A stretch of DNA of 64,000 nucleotides from Rhodopirellula halodulae (GTDB taxonomy: Bacteria; Planctomycetota; Planctomycetia; Pirellulales; Pirellulaceae), in contig NZ_JAJKFV010000030.1 of NCBI RefSeq assembly GCF_020966775.1, positions 303,974 through 367,973 on the forward strand, written 5' to 3'. Made by a program: the position numbers and the translations under genes. Positions within the stretch are counted from its first letter, which is position 1. Every line of letters begins with the position of its first letter. The notes under the pieces were generated by a model. That model saw only the letters and a list, made by a program, of their open reading frames with translations, made no database searches and was not told the DNA's origin. Below, piece by piece: positions 1 to 8,482 of this stretch.

Positions 1-1
1 C

Positions 2-91
2 GCTCGACTGCTGCTTGAAGTTGGTGTCGAAAGCGAAAACTTGATGAGCAAGTTCGAAGACATGTCGCCCAAAACGGGAGCCCGTGGCTGA
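2..91 (+). CDS. C-terminal fragment of an upstream gene, probably MotA/TolQ/ExbB proton channel
   Basis: Only the last 29 codons are present, ending in TGA at 89-91. The stop shares one base with the ATG of the following ExbD gene, so the two are translationally coupled. The tail is short and hydrophilic and carries no diagnostic motif. The identity is inferred from context: ExbD/TolR genes in planctomycetes usually follow a MotA/TolQ/ExbB-family channel subunit. The fragment itself neither proves nor contradicts this. Confidence 0.45.
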   Translation, partial: ARLLLEVGVESENLMSKFEDMSPKTGARG

Positions 92-528
92 TGCGAGTCA
101 AACGCACCGAAGTCGACATGGCGGAAGGTGACATGACGCCGATGATCGACATGACGTTTCAGTTGATCGCGTTCTTCATGGTGTTGATCAACTTCGCTCA
201 GACAGAAGCCAACGACAACGTGGTGTTGCCAAACAGTCGCTTGGTGAAACCGCCCGAAACACCTCTGGAATTTCCTATCATCCTGCACGTCGGTGCTGAT
301 GGCCGAGTCTTCTTGGGTGGCGACGATTACACGGCGGAGACGCTGCGTTTGGGTTTGGATCGTGAATTGGCCGTGATTCGAGCGGAAGGCAAATCGGTTA
401 GCGACGCCAACGTGGTCATTCGCGGGCACAAAGATGTCGCGGCCGGCGAAGTGCAAGAAATCATTCGCGTTTGCCAGGATTCGAAGCTGGAAAACTTCGC
501 GTTGCGAGTCAAAGAGGATCGTTCATGA
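91..528 (+). CDS. exbD: ExbD/TolR-family biopolymer transport protein (first copy)
   Basis: This 145-residue protein fits the ExbD/TolR size and plan: a short cytoplasmic N-terminus, one membrane segment at about residues 21-37, and a periplasmic C-terminal domain. The segment begins with the family motif MTPMIDMTF, which contains the Asp that takes part in proton-motive-force coupling. ExbD works with an ExbB/TolQ channel to energise an outer-membrane or envelope process. It overlaps the gene before it by one base and the next ExbD by four bases (ATGA), so all three are probably one complex. The substrate is unknown. No TonB gene is visible in the window. Confidence 0.88.
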   Translation: MRVKRTEVDMAEGDMTPMIDMTFQLIAFFMVLINFAQTEANDNVVLPNSRLVKPPETPLEFPIILHVGADGRVFLGGDDYTAETLRLGLDRELAVIRAEGKSVSDANVVIRGHKDVAAGEVQEIIRVCQDSKLENFALRVKEDRS

Positions 529-1016
529 AAATCCGCAATCGCGAGACGAGCCAGCAAACCGAACTGAACATGACGAGCATGATTGACATCGTGTTCCTGT
601 TGCTGATCTTCTTTGTGATGACGTTCAAAATCGTCGAGATGGAAGGTGACTTCAGCATCAAGATGCCTTTGGCGGGGCAAAGCAGCAGCAGTTTGGATCC
701 GACGGATCTGCCACTCAAGTTGCGTTTGCGTTCCGACGCGACGGGATCGCTGGCTGGGATCGAACTGAACGACATTCAAATGGGAAGCGACCCGACCAGT
801 TTCGATCAATTGCGAGCCAACGTGATCGGGTTGATCGGCTCGTCGACTCCGGTGGAAGTGGAAGCGGGGGAAGGACCCGAAATCGAGATCGATACGGATT
901 ACAACCTACGCTATGAGTACGTGATTCGAGCGATCACCGCGGTCAGTGGTTACAAAGACGGCGATCAGGTGGTCAAATTGATTGAAAAGATCAAGTTCGC
1001 AAAACCACGCCGCTGA
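525..1016 (+). CDS. exbD: ExbD/TolR-family biopolymer transport protein (second copy)
   Basis: 163 residues with the same plan as its neighbour. The motif NMTSMIDIVF leads into one membrane helix at about residues 16-33, and a periplasmic domain follows. The start is placed at the ATG at 525, which overlaps the previous stop as ATGA; an upstream in-frame codon at 471 would add 18 residues not expected for the family. Two dissimilar ExbD subunits in tandem are common in planctomycetes and probably form a heteromeric complex with the upstream channel protein. It is the last gene of this unit; 133 bases separate it from the next gene. Confidence 0.87.
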   Translation: MKIRNRETSQQTELNMTSMIDIVFLLLIFFVMTFKIVEMEGDFSIKMPLAGQSSSSLDPTDLPLKLRLRSDATGSLAGIELNDIQMGSDPTSFDQLRANVIGLIGSSTPVEVEAGEGPEIEIDTDYNLRYEYVIRAITAVSGYKDGDQVVKLIEKIKFAKPRR

Positions 1017-1149
1017 AGATGGATTCGCGTCGCACATTCGGTGCGTCTCGCCGAGTTCGCTCGACCGTTGCACCAGTGACGCCGCCAACGGAGTGAGTCC
1101 GGTTGGTTTTGCAGGCTTTCGCTGACCACTGACCTGTTTCGATTCCGCC

Positions 1150-1884
1150 TTGATTCTGCTGCTGGACAATTACGATTCTTTCGTCCACAACGTGGCCCGG
1201 TATCTCCGAGTGGCCGCGCGCAGGAACCGCACGGGCAACAATTTGCCGCTGGAACAGGAACCGGGCGCGGGACTGCAAACCAAAGTGGTGCGAAGCGACG
1301 CCTTGTCGGTCGACGAGATCGCGGCGATGGCACCCAGTGCAATTGTGATCTCGCCGGGGCCCCACGGTCCCGAATCAGCGGGCTGTTCGCTGGAGGTCGT
1401 CCGAAAGCTGGCAGGACGGATTCCGATTCTAGGAATCTGCCTGGGGCACCAGACGATCGCTGCCGCCTATGGTGCGAAGGTGGTGGTCGGACCTCCGATG
1501 CACGGCATGGCGATTCCCGTTCGTCACCGCGGAGCCAGCGTTTTCGCTGGGCTTCCGTCAACCATTGATGTGGGACGGTATCACTCCTTGCGAGTCGATC
1601 GGTCCACGTTGCCCGATGGTTTGGAAGTGACCGCTTGGGCGGAGGATGATCCGGATTTGGTGATGGGCATCGCCGATCATCGACGTTGTGTTCATGGCGT
1701 GCAGTTCCACCCGGAGTCGCTGCTGACTCAAGGCGGTTTGGCAATGCTCGAGCACTTCATCGGTTTGGCTCAACGTCACCAACCGGAGGAAGCCATGTCT
1801 CAACGAGAGTCACGCTTTCGCCGAGCCACGCTTCCGACCGTCAGTATCTCTCCACCCAAAGTAGGCGGAGGGAAGCGACCATGA
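1150..1884 (+). CDS. pabA: Class I glutamine amidotransferase, PabA/TrpG-like
   Basis: 244 residues of the anthranilate/aminodeoxychorismate synthase component II family, which frees ammonia from glutamine for a chorismate-using partner. It opens with LLLDNYDSF. The nucleophile is Cys97 in GICLGHQ and the His-Glu pair is at 187/189 in QFHPES. The start is a TTG, since no earlier in-frame ATG fits. About 20 residues are inserted at 21-41 compared with usual TrpG, and there is a basic tail after residue 205. The gene overlaps a DUF447 gene by ATGA, followed by beta-RFAP synthase, which consumes p-aminobenzoate. A PabA role feeding that enzyme is therefore the best inference. TrpG, or dual use, is the alternative. 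Confidence 0.8.
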   Translation: MILLLDNYDSFVHNVARYLRVAARRNRTGNNLPLEQEPGAGLQTKVVRSDALSVDEIAAMAPSAIVISPGPHGPESAGCSLEVVRKLAGRIPILGICLGHQTIAAAYGAKVVVGPPMHGMAIPVRHRGASVFAGLPSTIDVGRYHSLRVDRSTLPDGLEVTAWAEDDPDLVMGIADHRRCVHGVQFHPESLLTQGGLAMLEHFIGLAQRHQPEEAMSQRESRFRRATLPTVSISPPKVGGGKRP

Positions 1885-2468
1885 TCTTGGAATCATTGAT
1901 CACGACCGTGGATGCGGACGGGAACGTCAATCTTGCTCCGTTGGGACCGATCGTCGTTCCTTCGGATGCAGGCGAAGACCGTCCGGGTTTCTTGCTGCGC
2001 CCCTACGAGGGATCACGCACATGCAGCAATTTGTTGAGCACGGGTCACGGGGTGATTCATGTGGTCGATGACGCGTTGTTAGTTGCCCGCACGGCGATCG
2101 GCAAAGTGGATGCGGTTCCTTTGGTGCAACCGGTCGACGGCTTGGAAGTCAGCCACGTGCGTTTGAAGGATTGTCACCGGTGGTTTGCGATACGAGTCAC
2201 GGAATATGGCGGCGAACCGCCCCGGCACGAGATGGTCGCCGAGTGTTTGCGTTCCGGACTCGTTCGACCGTTTTTCGGTTTCAATCGAGCAAAGCATGCC
2301 GTGATCGAAGCCGCCGTTGCGGCGACCCGGTTGCACTTGCTGCCCGCAGAGGAGGTCCAGGAAGAACTGCGGAGAGCCGAGGTCGCGATCGAGAAAACCG
2401 GCGGTCCTGATGAACTCGAAGCACTGCGTCTGATTCAGCAACACGTCCAAACATTCGCGAATTCATGA
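1881..2468 (+). CDS. DUF447 family protein, tetrahydromethanopterin-linked
   Basis: 195 residues that resemble DUF447, a flavin-reductase-like fold family known mainly from methanogens, methylotrophs and planctomycetes that make tetrahydromethanopterin. The N-terminus ILESLITTVD followed by NLAPLGPIV is typical. The start is the ATG at 1881, which overlaps the upstream stop as ATGA and has a GGAGGG ribosome site about 10 bases ahead. The next gene also overlaps by ATGA. The biochemical role is not known to me. The family occurrence and the neighbours point to a step in pterin-cofactor synthesis. Confidence 0.78.
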   Translation: MILESLITTVDADGNVNLAPLGPIVVPSDAGEDRPGFLLRPYEGSRTCSNLLSTGHGVIHVVDDALLVARTAIGKVDAVPLVQPVDGLEVSHVRLKDCHRWFAIRVTEYGGEPPRHEMVAECLRSGLVRPFFGFNRAKHAVIEAAVAATRLHLLPAEEVQEELRRAEVAIEKTGGPDELEALRLIQQHVQTFANS

Positions 2469-3412
2469 GCGTGGTCGTTCAAACCGGTGCGCGACTTCAT
2501 TTTGGGTTGCTCGACGTGGCATCCCCATTCGGCGGCTGCGGAGTAATGCTGGACGGCCCCCTGACGCGCGTGCGAATCTCCCAGTCTGATCGGTTGAGCT
2601 TTCCCCAACGGCACGCCTCTCGAATCGAAGGCATTTTGAAACGGATGCAGGAGCTGCGCGGGGCCGAGGGGCCGCCGAAAGTCTGCATTGAGGTGCTTGA
2701 TGCCGCGCCGCCGCACCATGGTTTGGGAAGCGGCACGCAGTTGTCTCTGGCAATATCGTTGGCACTGTTGATCGAGACCTCGTGTGAAACCGTGGCTCGT
2801 GACGACGTGTTGTACTTGGCCGATCGAGGCAAACGCAGTGCCGTTGGAACCCATGGATTCTTCGATCCAGGTTTTATCGCGGAAGGCATGAGTTCTCATG
2901 CATTGAAGCCGGCTGCATTGAATCCGATCGATAGGCATCTGCTGATGCCGGCCGACTGGCGCGTTGGTATCGTGCTGATGGATGAACAACCAACGGTCAG
3001 CGGTGATGACGAACAGGACCAGTTTGACGCTCTACGGCGTGCGACCGAAGCTGAACGAACCCAGTTGGTCGAGTTGCTTGCGAAGGGAATGATTCCGGCG
3101 ATCCAACAATCTGACTTTCGACACTTCGCCGATGCTCTGACTGCCTACAACCGCGCAAGCGGCGAGTTGTTTGCTCCGGTTCAGGGCGGACCCTACAACG
3201 GGGCCGCCACCGCGAAGCTTATCGCCGACCTGCAACATGCGGGCTATCAGGGTGTCGGCCAAAGCAGTTGGGGCCCCGGCGTGTTTTTATGGTTCGAAAG
3301 TCAAGAAGACGCATTCGCGGCGGAGGACGATTGGTCGAAACGATTTCCGGGAACGCGGCTTTTGATTCAAACGCCACTCCGTGAACGCTATCCAATCAAG
3401 CGTTTGTCGTGA
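2465..3412 (+). CDS. Beta-ribofuranosylaminobenzene 5'-phosphate synthase (beta-RFAP synthase)
   Basis: 315 residues of the GHMP-kinase superfamily. RFAP synthase joins p-aminobenzoate to phosphoribosyl diphosphate with loss of CO2, the first committed step of tetrahydromethanopterin synthesis. The opening TGARLHFGLLD and the GHMP glycine-rich motif HHGLGSGTQ (about residues 80-88) identify the family. The C-terminal part has the conserved GQSSWGPG segment. It is third in an overlapping operon with a PabA-like amidotransferase and DUF447. This supports C1 metabolism through tetrahydromethanopterin, already known for planctomycetes. No other gene of that pathway is in the window. Confidence 0.88.
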   Translation: MSVVVQTGARLHFGLLDVASPFGGCGVMLDGPLTRVRISQSDRLSFPQRHASRIEGILKRMQELRGAEGPPKVCIEVLDAAPPHHGLGSGTQLSLAISLALLIETSCETVARDDVLYLADRGKRSAVGTHGFFDPGFIAEGMSSHALKPAALNPIDRHLLMPADWRVGIVLMDEQPTVSGDDEQDQFDALRRATEAERTQLVELLAKGMIPAIQQSDFRHFADALTAYNRASGELFAPVQGGPYNGAATAKLIADLQHAGYQGVGQSSWGPGVFLWFESQEDAFAAEDDWSKRFPGTRLLIQTPLRERYPIKRLS

Positions 3413-3546
3413 CGCTTTGGATCGTTGGTGTCTTGCTTTGAATCGAAGAAGTCACGGACAGTGCCGGCAGAGTTCTTGGCCCCACGTGGGTCAAACGTGC
3501 AACTGGCACCTCACTTGACGATCGCTCAGCATCATTGATGCTTGAG

Positions 3547-3909
3547 CTATTGATAGCGAGCCCGAACTTCTGGGAGCGGATATTCGGTCACGTCTCGATC
3601 GTTTTCCGTTTCGATGATCTCCCACAACCGACGGTAACCACGAGTGACCAGGTCGATCATGTCGGCGGCGTGCTTCGGATCCAACTCGGACAATCGAAAG
3701 GGGCCGTCAGCTTCGATCTCATCAAACCGTTCGTCTCGGATGCATTGCGACAAGACTGGATTGCAACGCAAGTGACGCTCGGGAGCGACATGGAGTTTTT
3801 CAGGATCCAAGTGTCCAATCACGAATCGAAGATAGAGGTCACTTTCGACGATTGACGTGACGTCCCCGCCACAGACATCGCACCGATAGCCTTCATCACA
3901 CTTGGCCAA
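3547..3909 (-). CDS. Small conserved hypothetical protein with Cys motif
   Basis: 120 residues, family not recognised. A CxxC pair (CDVCGG) lies near residues 10-13 and single cysteines follow in RHLRCNP and LSQCI, so a bound metal is possible. The start is a TTG preceded by AAGGAG with a six-base spacer. No membrane segment or signal peptide is seen. It lies 26 bases after the stop of the large FtsK-like gene on the same strand and is probably cotranscribed. The overlapping plus-strand reading frame at 3535-3855 is taken as a shadow because this frame has the ribosome site and the operon context. Confidence 0.62.
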   Translation of the reverse strand: MAKCDEGYRCDVCGGDVTSIVESDLYLRFVIGHLDPEKLHVAPERHLRCNPVLSQCIRDERFDEIEADGPFRLSELDPKHAADMIDLVTRGYRRLWEIIETENDRDVTEYPLPEVRARYQ

Positions 3910-3935
3910 TGTGGACTCCTTGAGCCAACGGAATG

Positions 3936-6900
3936 CTAGGAGTTTGTTTGCGATTCAGAGTTCGCTTGTAGGGTGAGGCATTCGCCCGCGGTGGGCAAAA
4001 CGCACAATCGGAATTTCGTTGTTCGGCCATCCGAATCATCGTACAGAATCATCGTCGCAGCCGACAGATCCGACGCGGCCGGCGAGTCAATCAACAAGGA
4101 TGAGTCGCCGGCATTCAACGGACCCACGATCCGTAGTTCCAAATCATGGTGACTTTGTCGTGGCAGCCAGCGACCGAGCGTTTCGGCGGAGGGCAGCGTT
4201 AGAATCGTGAAGACGTTGACCGCGGGACCTTCCCGAAGGACGGTTTGCAACGCGTCGCAGCCGGTGATTTTTGATGCAGAATCCAATGAGAATCCCATGG
4301 AATCCGACTGCCGCAGGTCCCGAAAACGATCGAGCCCGTCGAGGAGAATCACGACCGGTGCATCGTCATTCTCGGGCAACCCTTGTAGTGGCTGGATCAC
4401 GTCGTTCGATTCTTCGGACGCAACGAGGTTTCCACCATCCAAGCTGAATGCGGTCGACGGTGAGGATTGGGTCGCGTCCGTGGCGCCGGATGGGTTACCA
4501 AGTCGCCGATTGACGAAATGAGAGAGCTGCACCATCGCGGGTTCCGCATCCCGCGGCCGCAAAAGTTCGTTGCCGATCTGTTTTTCCATCAACCACTGGG
4601 ATGCCGACTCGCCCTCCTCCGCCCTCGCACCATCGAACAACAGGAAATGCGTCTCGGGCGAGTGCGTTCTCGCGGTGACGAGCAGGCTGGCCAGCAAACT
4701 GGGGCGGTTGCGAGCACCGACGACGATCAATGCGTTGCGTCCCGTTGTGGGTTGCAATCGCAAGCCGCAGGGCGGGCCAAGTTCGACGGCTTCGCCCAAC
4801 AAGCCGACGAAACGATCGGTGGCAGAGGATGATTCGATTGTCTGCTGCGCCATTTCTGCGGTGAACCGGCCAGGACGATTGCCTTCGAACACGACGGCAG
4901 GTCCCAATTCACGTTGCCAGTTTTCATCTCGTTGAACAATTTGTTCCAGCAAGTCCGACTGTTGTGCAGAATCCAGGTAAGCAACTTGGAACGGCTGGTT
5001 GCCTTCGATCAAACCGCTTTCGTCATTGTAAATCGCTTCCCCGGGGCGTGAGATCAGGCGGGCGGCGGTGTTGTCGTCCGACAGGATCAAGGCGGCGTCC
5101 GATTCGCTGCACTGCATTGCGATTCGAACGGCCATTTGTCCCAGCGTGGCTCGTGGTAAGCTGTTCGCTCCGGCCAGTGATTGGCTGCTGAGAACGATGT
5201 GAATCCCGAACGAGCGGCCTTGGCGAACCAATCGATCCAGCAATGTGGTGCAGTCTGCTGCTAGCGTGTCGTCTCGCGTGAAGAGTTCTTGAAATTCATC
5301 GACAACCAACATGATTCGCGGCATGACCTTTTCTGGTCGCACGTTTCGGTAAGCCTCCAACTCCTGAACCCCGGCTTCTCGGAACAGCTCGCCTCGAGTG
5401 CTGAGTTCAGTGTCCAATCGCTGCAGCACGCTGCGTCCAAATTCACGTTCGCTTTCGATGCCAATCACGCGAGCGTGAGGCAGCCGTGAATCGGCGTAGA
5501 TCTTGAACTCGACGCCTTTCTTAAAGTCCAGCAAATAGAATTGCAGCTCGTCCGGAGTGTACTGTGCCGCGCCGGAGGTCACGATGCTGTGCAGGAGGGT
5601 GCTCTTACCGGAACCGGTTTTGCCTGCGATAAGAACATGTTGGCGGACGCCTTCGCCCAGAGTAAGCGTTCGGTTACGCCCCGCACCGGAGCTGCCAATG
5701 GTGATCGCGAGTCCGTCGGAGGCGCTGTGGGTTGCTTCGCCACTCGGCATTCGGCCGTCGGGGAACAACGACAGCAATGGCACGACGACCTGGGCGGCTT
5801 CTTGTGCTTGACGTCCAATCCGATGGATCAATGCGGACCGGTCTTGCGGCATCGGTTCGGGGGCCGGCCAAAACTCAAACTCGTCCAAGCCAGCGTTGAG
5901 CAGACGCCAGTGTCCGGCGGTCACGCCTTCATCGAGCAAACGAACTCGTTGACGGGATCCGATTGGGATGATTCCGTCCTCAGCAGGTGCAGGGTCCGAG
6001 CCGAGGGTGGATCTTTCCAAACCATCGAAGGCCACTGAAGGATCCTTTCGCAACTTTTCTTCGCCGGAGTCCAAACCCAGTTCGCCGTACTTGATCCGAA
6101 GGAGGTTCGGATGATCGAACATCGGCATGTCGGCCGGCCATTCGTGTTTGCTGTCGACCACCAAAATCACAAACACGCCACATCGGATGCCGCTGCGAAT
6201 TAGCGAATTGAGATGTGCATACGATTCACGAGAAAGCCCATCGGGAAAGCCGACTGCGGAAATTGCTTCGTAGGGCTGAGCCAATGAGCCCGCCACCGCG
6301 TTGTAGTCTTCCAGTCGTTCGTACTCGTCCCGCAGGCAAGACTGCAAAACGTTTTCCGCGTGATGGCTGATCTCAGCAATACGAGCGGTGATCTGATCTC
6401 CGTTGGTCCAGACTCGATGATGGATCAAGTTTGGATCGAAATCAGCGAGGGCGAGGAAGCTGGAAAAGTTCTGGCCGCGACCCGCCGGATCAATCAACGT
6501 CACGTGGGCTTTCCCCGGCGGGGCCGCGCTGAGCAGACGCCAGAGCAATTGGTGAGCGATCTTTAAGCCGTCTTCGACATGGGCAGTGGGGGCTTCGATG
6601 ATCACGCCACTGTGTTGCCGACGATGCATGGCAATCGGCATCGTGTCCGGCACCGCGAGCTGATCCAAAATTCGTGGTTTGGCTGTCCGGTTGTTAGTCG
6701 CCCCGTTTTGGGCAGCCCCGTTTTTGGTCGCAGAGTGATCGTGTGCGGACGGTTGCTCCAGTCCCAAGGCGGAATCGAACTGCCTCTTCAGACGCTGGCC
6801 TAAGCGAAGCGAACCCAACGGCAAGAAGTCCAAGCTTGCGTGAACAGGTGGTGGGTCCGTCAGCAATTCGTCCCAGTGTGGGTAGCGGTACTCAACCAAA

Positions 6901-8213
6901 TCGTTCGCGGCCATGATCCGGGTCATCCCGCGTTGCAAACCGTTTTCCAGTCGGCTGGCCAGCGATTCGAGCGTGTGTTGATGCTGCTGCGCGACCGCTT
7001 GCAATGTTTGGCCCGCCGCGGCGTCGGATTGAGAGAGCTTTTGATTGATCTGCGTAGCGGTCTGGTCCGCTCGTTCTCGCATCGTTCGTTGCAGCTCCTC
7101 AAAGCCGCTTCGGAACTGGGTGTCAATTCGTAGCAATTGCTCTTTGAGACGTGTCTCTTCCGCCTGTTGCTTCGCGGCAAGATCGTTCCGTGCCGTTTGA
7201 AGTTGTTTGGCTTGCCAACTTTTGGCTTCTTTTACGTGACTGTCACGCTGTTGCACCAATTCTTGCGACGCTTTCTTTGCGGCGGCGGTTGATATTCGTT
7301 TGGCATGTTGGACGGCGTCTTGGGAAGTCAACCGATTCCGCTCAGTCACGGGGTGCAGCGATCGAGTCATGCGGCGCAGTGGCCACATCAAAATCAGGTA
7401 GCAAGTGAAGCCGATCAGACCCGACACAACGACGCTGCCGATCAGGTAATGGATGAGCGGTTCCGCCCGCATCAAGATCGACGTGCCAGCGAAGATCAGC
7501 AACAGAAACGCCACCAAGCTCGGCAGGTAGTAAACCGCGTCGACAACGTGGGCTGCAAATCCCGTTTGCATCTCTGCGACGGTGCTCTTGAGACGTCGGT
7601 TTTGTCGTCGAATCAGTTCGACCGAGTCAACGACGCTCTCGGGACGCGTTTCGCCAAATTCCGAATAGAGATCTTTCGGCGTTTGGACATCGAGCAACCG
7701 ATTCAACCGGCGAATCGTCAGCGCTCTCGCCCACTCAATGTCCGCATCGGATTCCGCCAAAGCTTCGTCGAGTTGCTGGTGCTCTTTCTTGGCAAGCTTT
7801 TTCGGCTGGTCTTTGCGAGCGTCGTATTGGCTTTGGACAGCGATCAAACGCTTCTCGACTTTGCCATTGATGGCGGCTTCTTCCTCGGCCAACTGGCGGC
7901 GAAACTTGGCGGAGCAGCGACGCAGCTCGTCGCGTGTTTTCAAGGTGGCCTGTTCGTAGGCTTCGATGGCCTTTTCTTGAGCCACATCCCACTGTTTGAG
8001 CGTGCTGAGACGATCGGCGTTGCAGTTCTGTTTGATCGCCGCGAGTTGTTCCGCCAATTGCTGTTCGAGATCAGCGTGTTGGTCACCTTGTTGGCGAACC
8101 AGGCGAGAATGTTCTTCGCGAGAATCGGCGACCCGTTTGATCAATCCATGAAGCAGACGGTGTTGTCGTTCCGGAGCAAAGAGCAGAGCGGGCGAAACAG
8201 CGTTGTCTTTCAT
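3936..8213 (-). CDS. Giant FtsK/SpoIIIE-type ATPase with coiled-coil N-terminus
   Basis: 1425 residues. Residues 1-210 and 300-430 are rich in Gln, Glu, Ala and Arg and read as coiled coil. Two membrane helices lie between them at about 231-248 and 256-276. The FtsK/SpoIIIE motor domain has Walker A GKTGSGKST at 864-872 and Walker B MLVVDEF at about 968-974, then the conserved LSSQS. A further ATPase-like module at the C-terminus (about 1150-1400) keeps a Walker-B-like LLDGLDRF but shows no Walker A. This plan recalls multi-domain FtsK/EccC translocases more than the DNA pump FtsK, because there are no four N-terminal helices and no gamma domain. Substrate (DNA or protein) is unknown. No WXG100 protein was found nearby. 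Confidence 0.8.
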   Translation of the reverse strand: MKDNAVSPALLFAPERQHRLLHGLIKRVADSREEHSRLVRQQGDQHADLEQQLAEQLAAIKQNCNADRLSTLKQWDVAQEKAIEAYEQATLKTRDELRRCSAKFRRQLAEEEAAINGKVEKRLIAVQSQYDARKDQPKKLAKKEHQQLDEALAESDADIEWARALTIRRLNRLLDVQTPKDLYSEFGETRPESVVDSVELIRRQNRRLKSTVAEMQTGFAAHVVDAVYYLPSLVAFLLLIFAGTSILMRAEPLIHYLIGSVVVSGLIGFTCYLILMWPLRRMTRSLHPVTERNRLTSQDAVQHAKRISTAAAKKASQELVQQRDSHVKEAKSWQAKQLQTARNDLAAKQQAEETRLKEQLLRIDTQFRSGFEELQRTMRERADQTATQINQKLSQSDAAAGQTLQAVAQQHQHTLESLASRLENGLQRGMTRIMAANDLVEYRYPHWDELLTDPPPVHASLDFLPLGSLRLGQRLKRQFDSALGLEQPSAHDHSATKNGAAQNGATNNRTAKPRILDQLAVPDTMPIAMHRRQHSGVIIEAPTAHVEDGLKIAHQLLWRLLSAAPPGKAHVTLIDPAGRGQNFSSFLALADFDPNLIHHRVWTNGDQITARIAEISHHAENVLQSCLRDEYERLEDYNAVAGSLAQPYEAISAVGFPDGLSRESYAHLNSLIRSGIRCGVFVILVVDSKHEWPADMPMFDHPNLLRIKYGELGLDSGEEKLRKDPSVAFDGLERSTLGSDPAPAEDGIIPIGSRQRVRLLDEGVTAGHWRLLNAGLDEFEFWPAPEPMPQDRSALIHRIGRQAQEAAQVVVPLLSLFPDGRMPSGEATHSASDGLAITIGSSGAGRNRTLTLGEGVRQHVLIAGKTGSGKSTLLHSIVTSGAAQYTPDELQFYLLDFKKGVEFKIYADSRLPHARVIGIESEREFGRSVLQRLDTELSTRGELFREAGVQELEAYRNVRPEKVMPRIMLVVDEFQELFTRDDTLAADCTTLLDRLVRQGRSFGIHIVLSSQSLAGANSLPRATLGQMAVRIAMQCSESDAALILSDDNTAARLISRPGEAIYNDESGLIEGNQPFQVAYLDSAQQSDLLEQIVQRDENWQRELGPAVVFEGNRPGRFTAEMAQQTIESSSATDRFVGLLGEAVELGPPCGLRLQPTTGRNALIVVGARNRPSLLASLLVTARTHSPETHFLLFDGARAEEGESASQWLMEKQIGNELLRPRDAEPAMVQLSHFVNRRLGNPSGATDATQSSPSTAFSLDGGNLVASEESNDVIQPLQGLPENDDAPVVILLDGLDRFRDLRQSDSMGFSLDSASKITGCDALQTVLREGPAVNVFTILTLPSAETLGRWLPRQSHHDLELRIVGPLNAGDSSLLIDSPAASDLSAATMILYDDSDGRTTKFRLCVLPTAGECLTLQANSESQTNS

Positions 8214-8482
8214 GTAGTCGATTCTACTTCATCTGGATATTGGACGTGTTCCTACATGGGGACCAAAACTTCGCTGGAGCAGGCAGAAATTTGAGCGTTC
8301 AGCCTGAGTGACAAAATGTGTCAAAAATGTCCCCGCGTGCCGGCGATGTCCCAGCGGATTCGCATCGCAGAGGATCTTGACCGACTGAAAGCGATTTGAC
8401 GTTGAGCAAAGGAGTTGCCCACTGCGATCTCGCACAACATCGAATTCGCGCCGAGTCGAGGTGGTTGCCACGAATCGGTTGA
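8214..8482. other. Intergenic region between two minus-strand genes
   Basis: About 270 bases between the histidine kinase stop and the FtsK-like start. The promoter of the large ATPase probably lies here. I see no convincing ORF, RNA or repeat. Confidence 0.4.

Noticed and set aside
3535..3855. 106-codon plus-strand frame
   Set aside because: It is the shadow of the minus-strand Cys-motif gene, which has a ribosome site and operon context.
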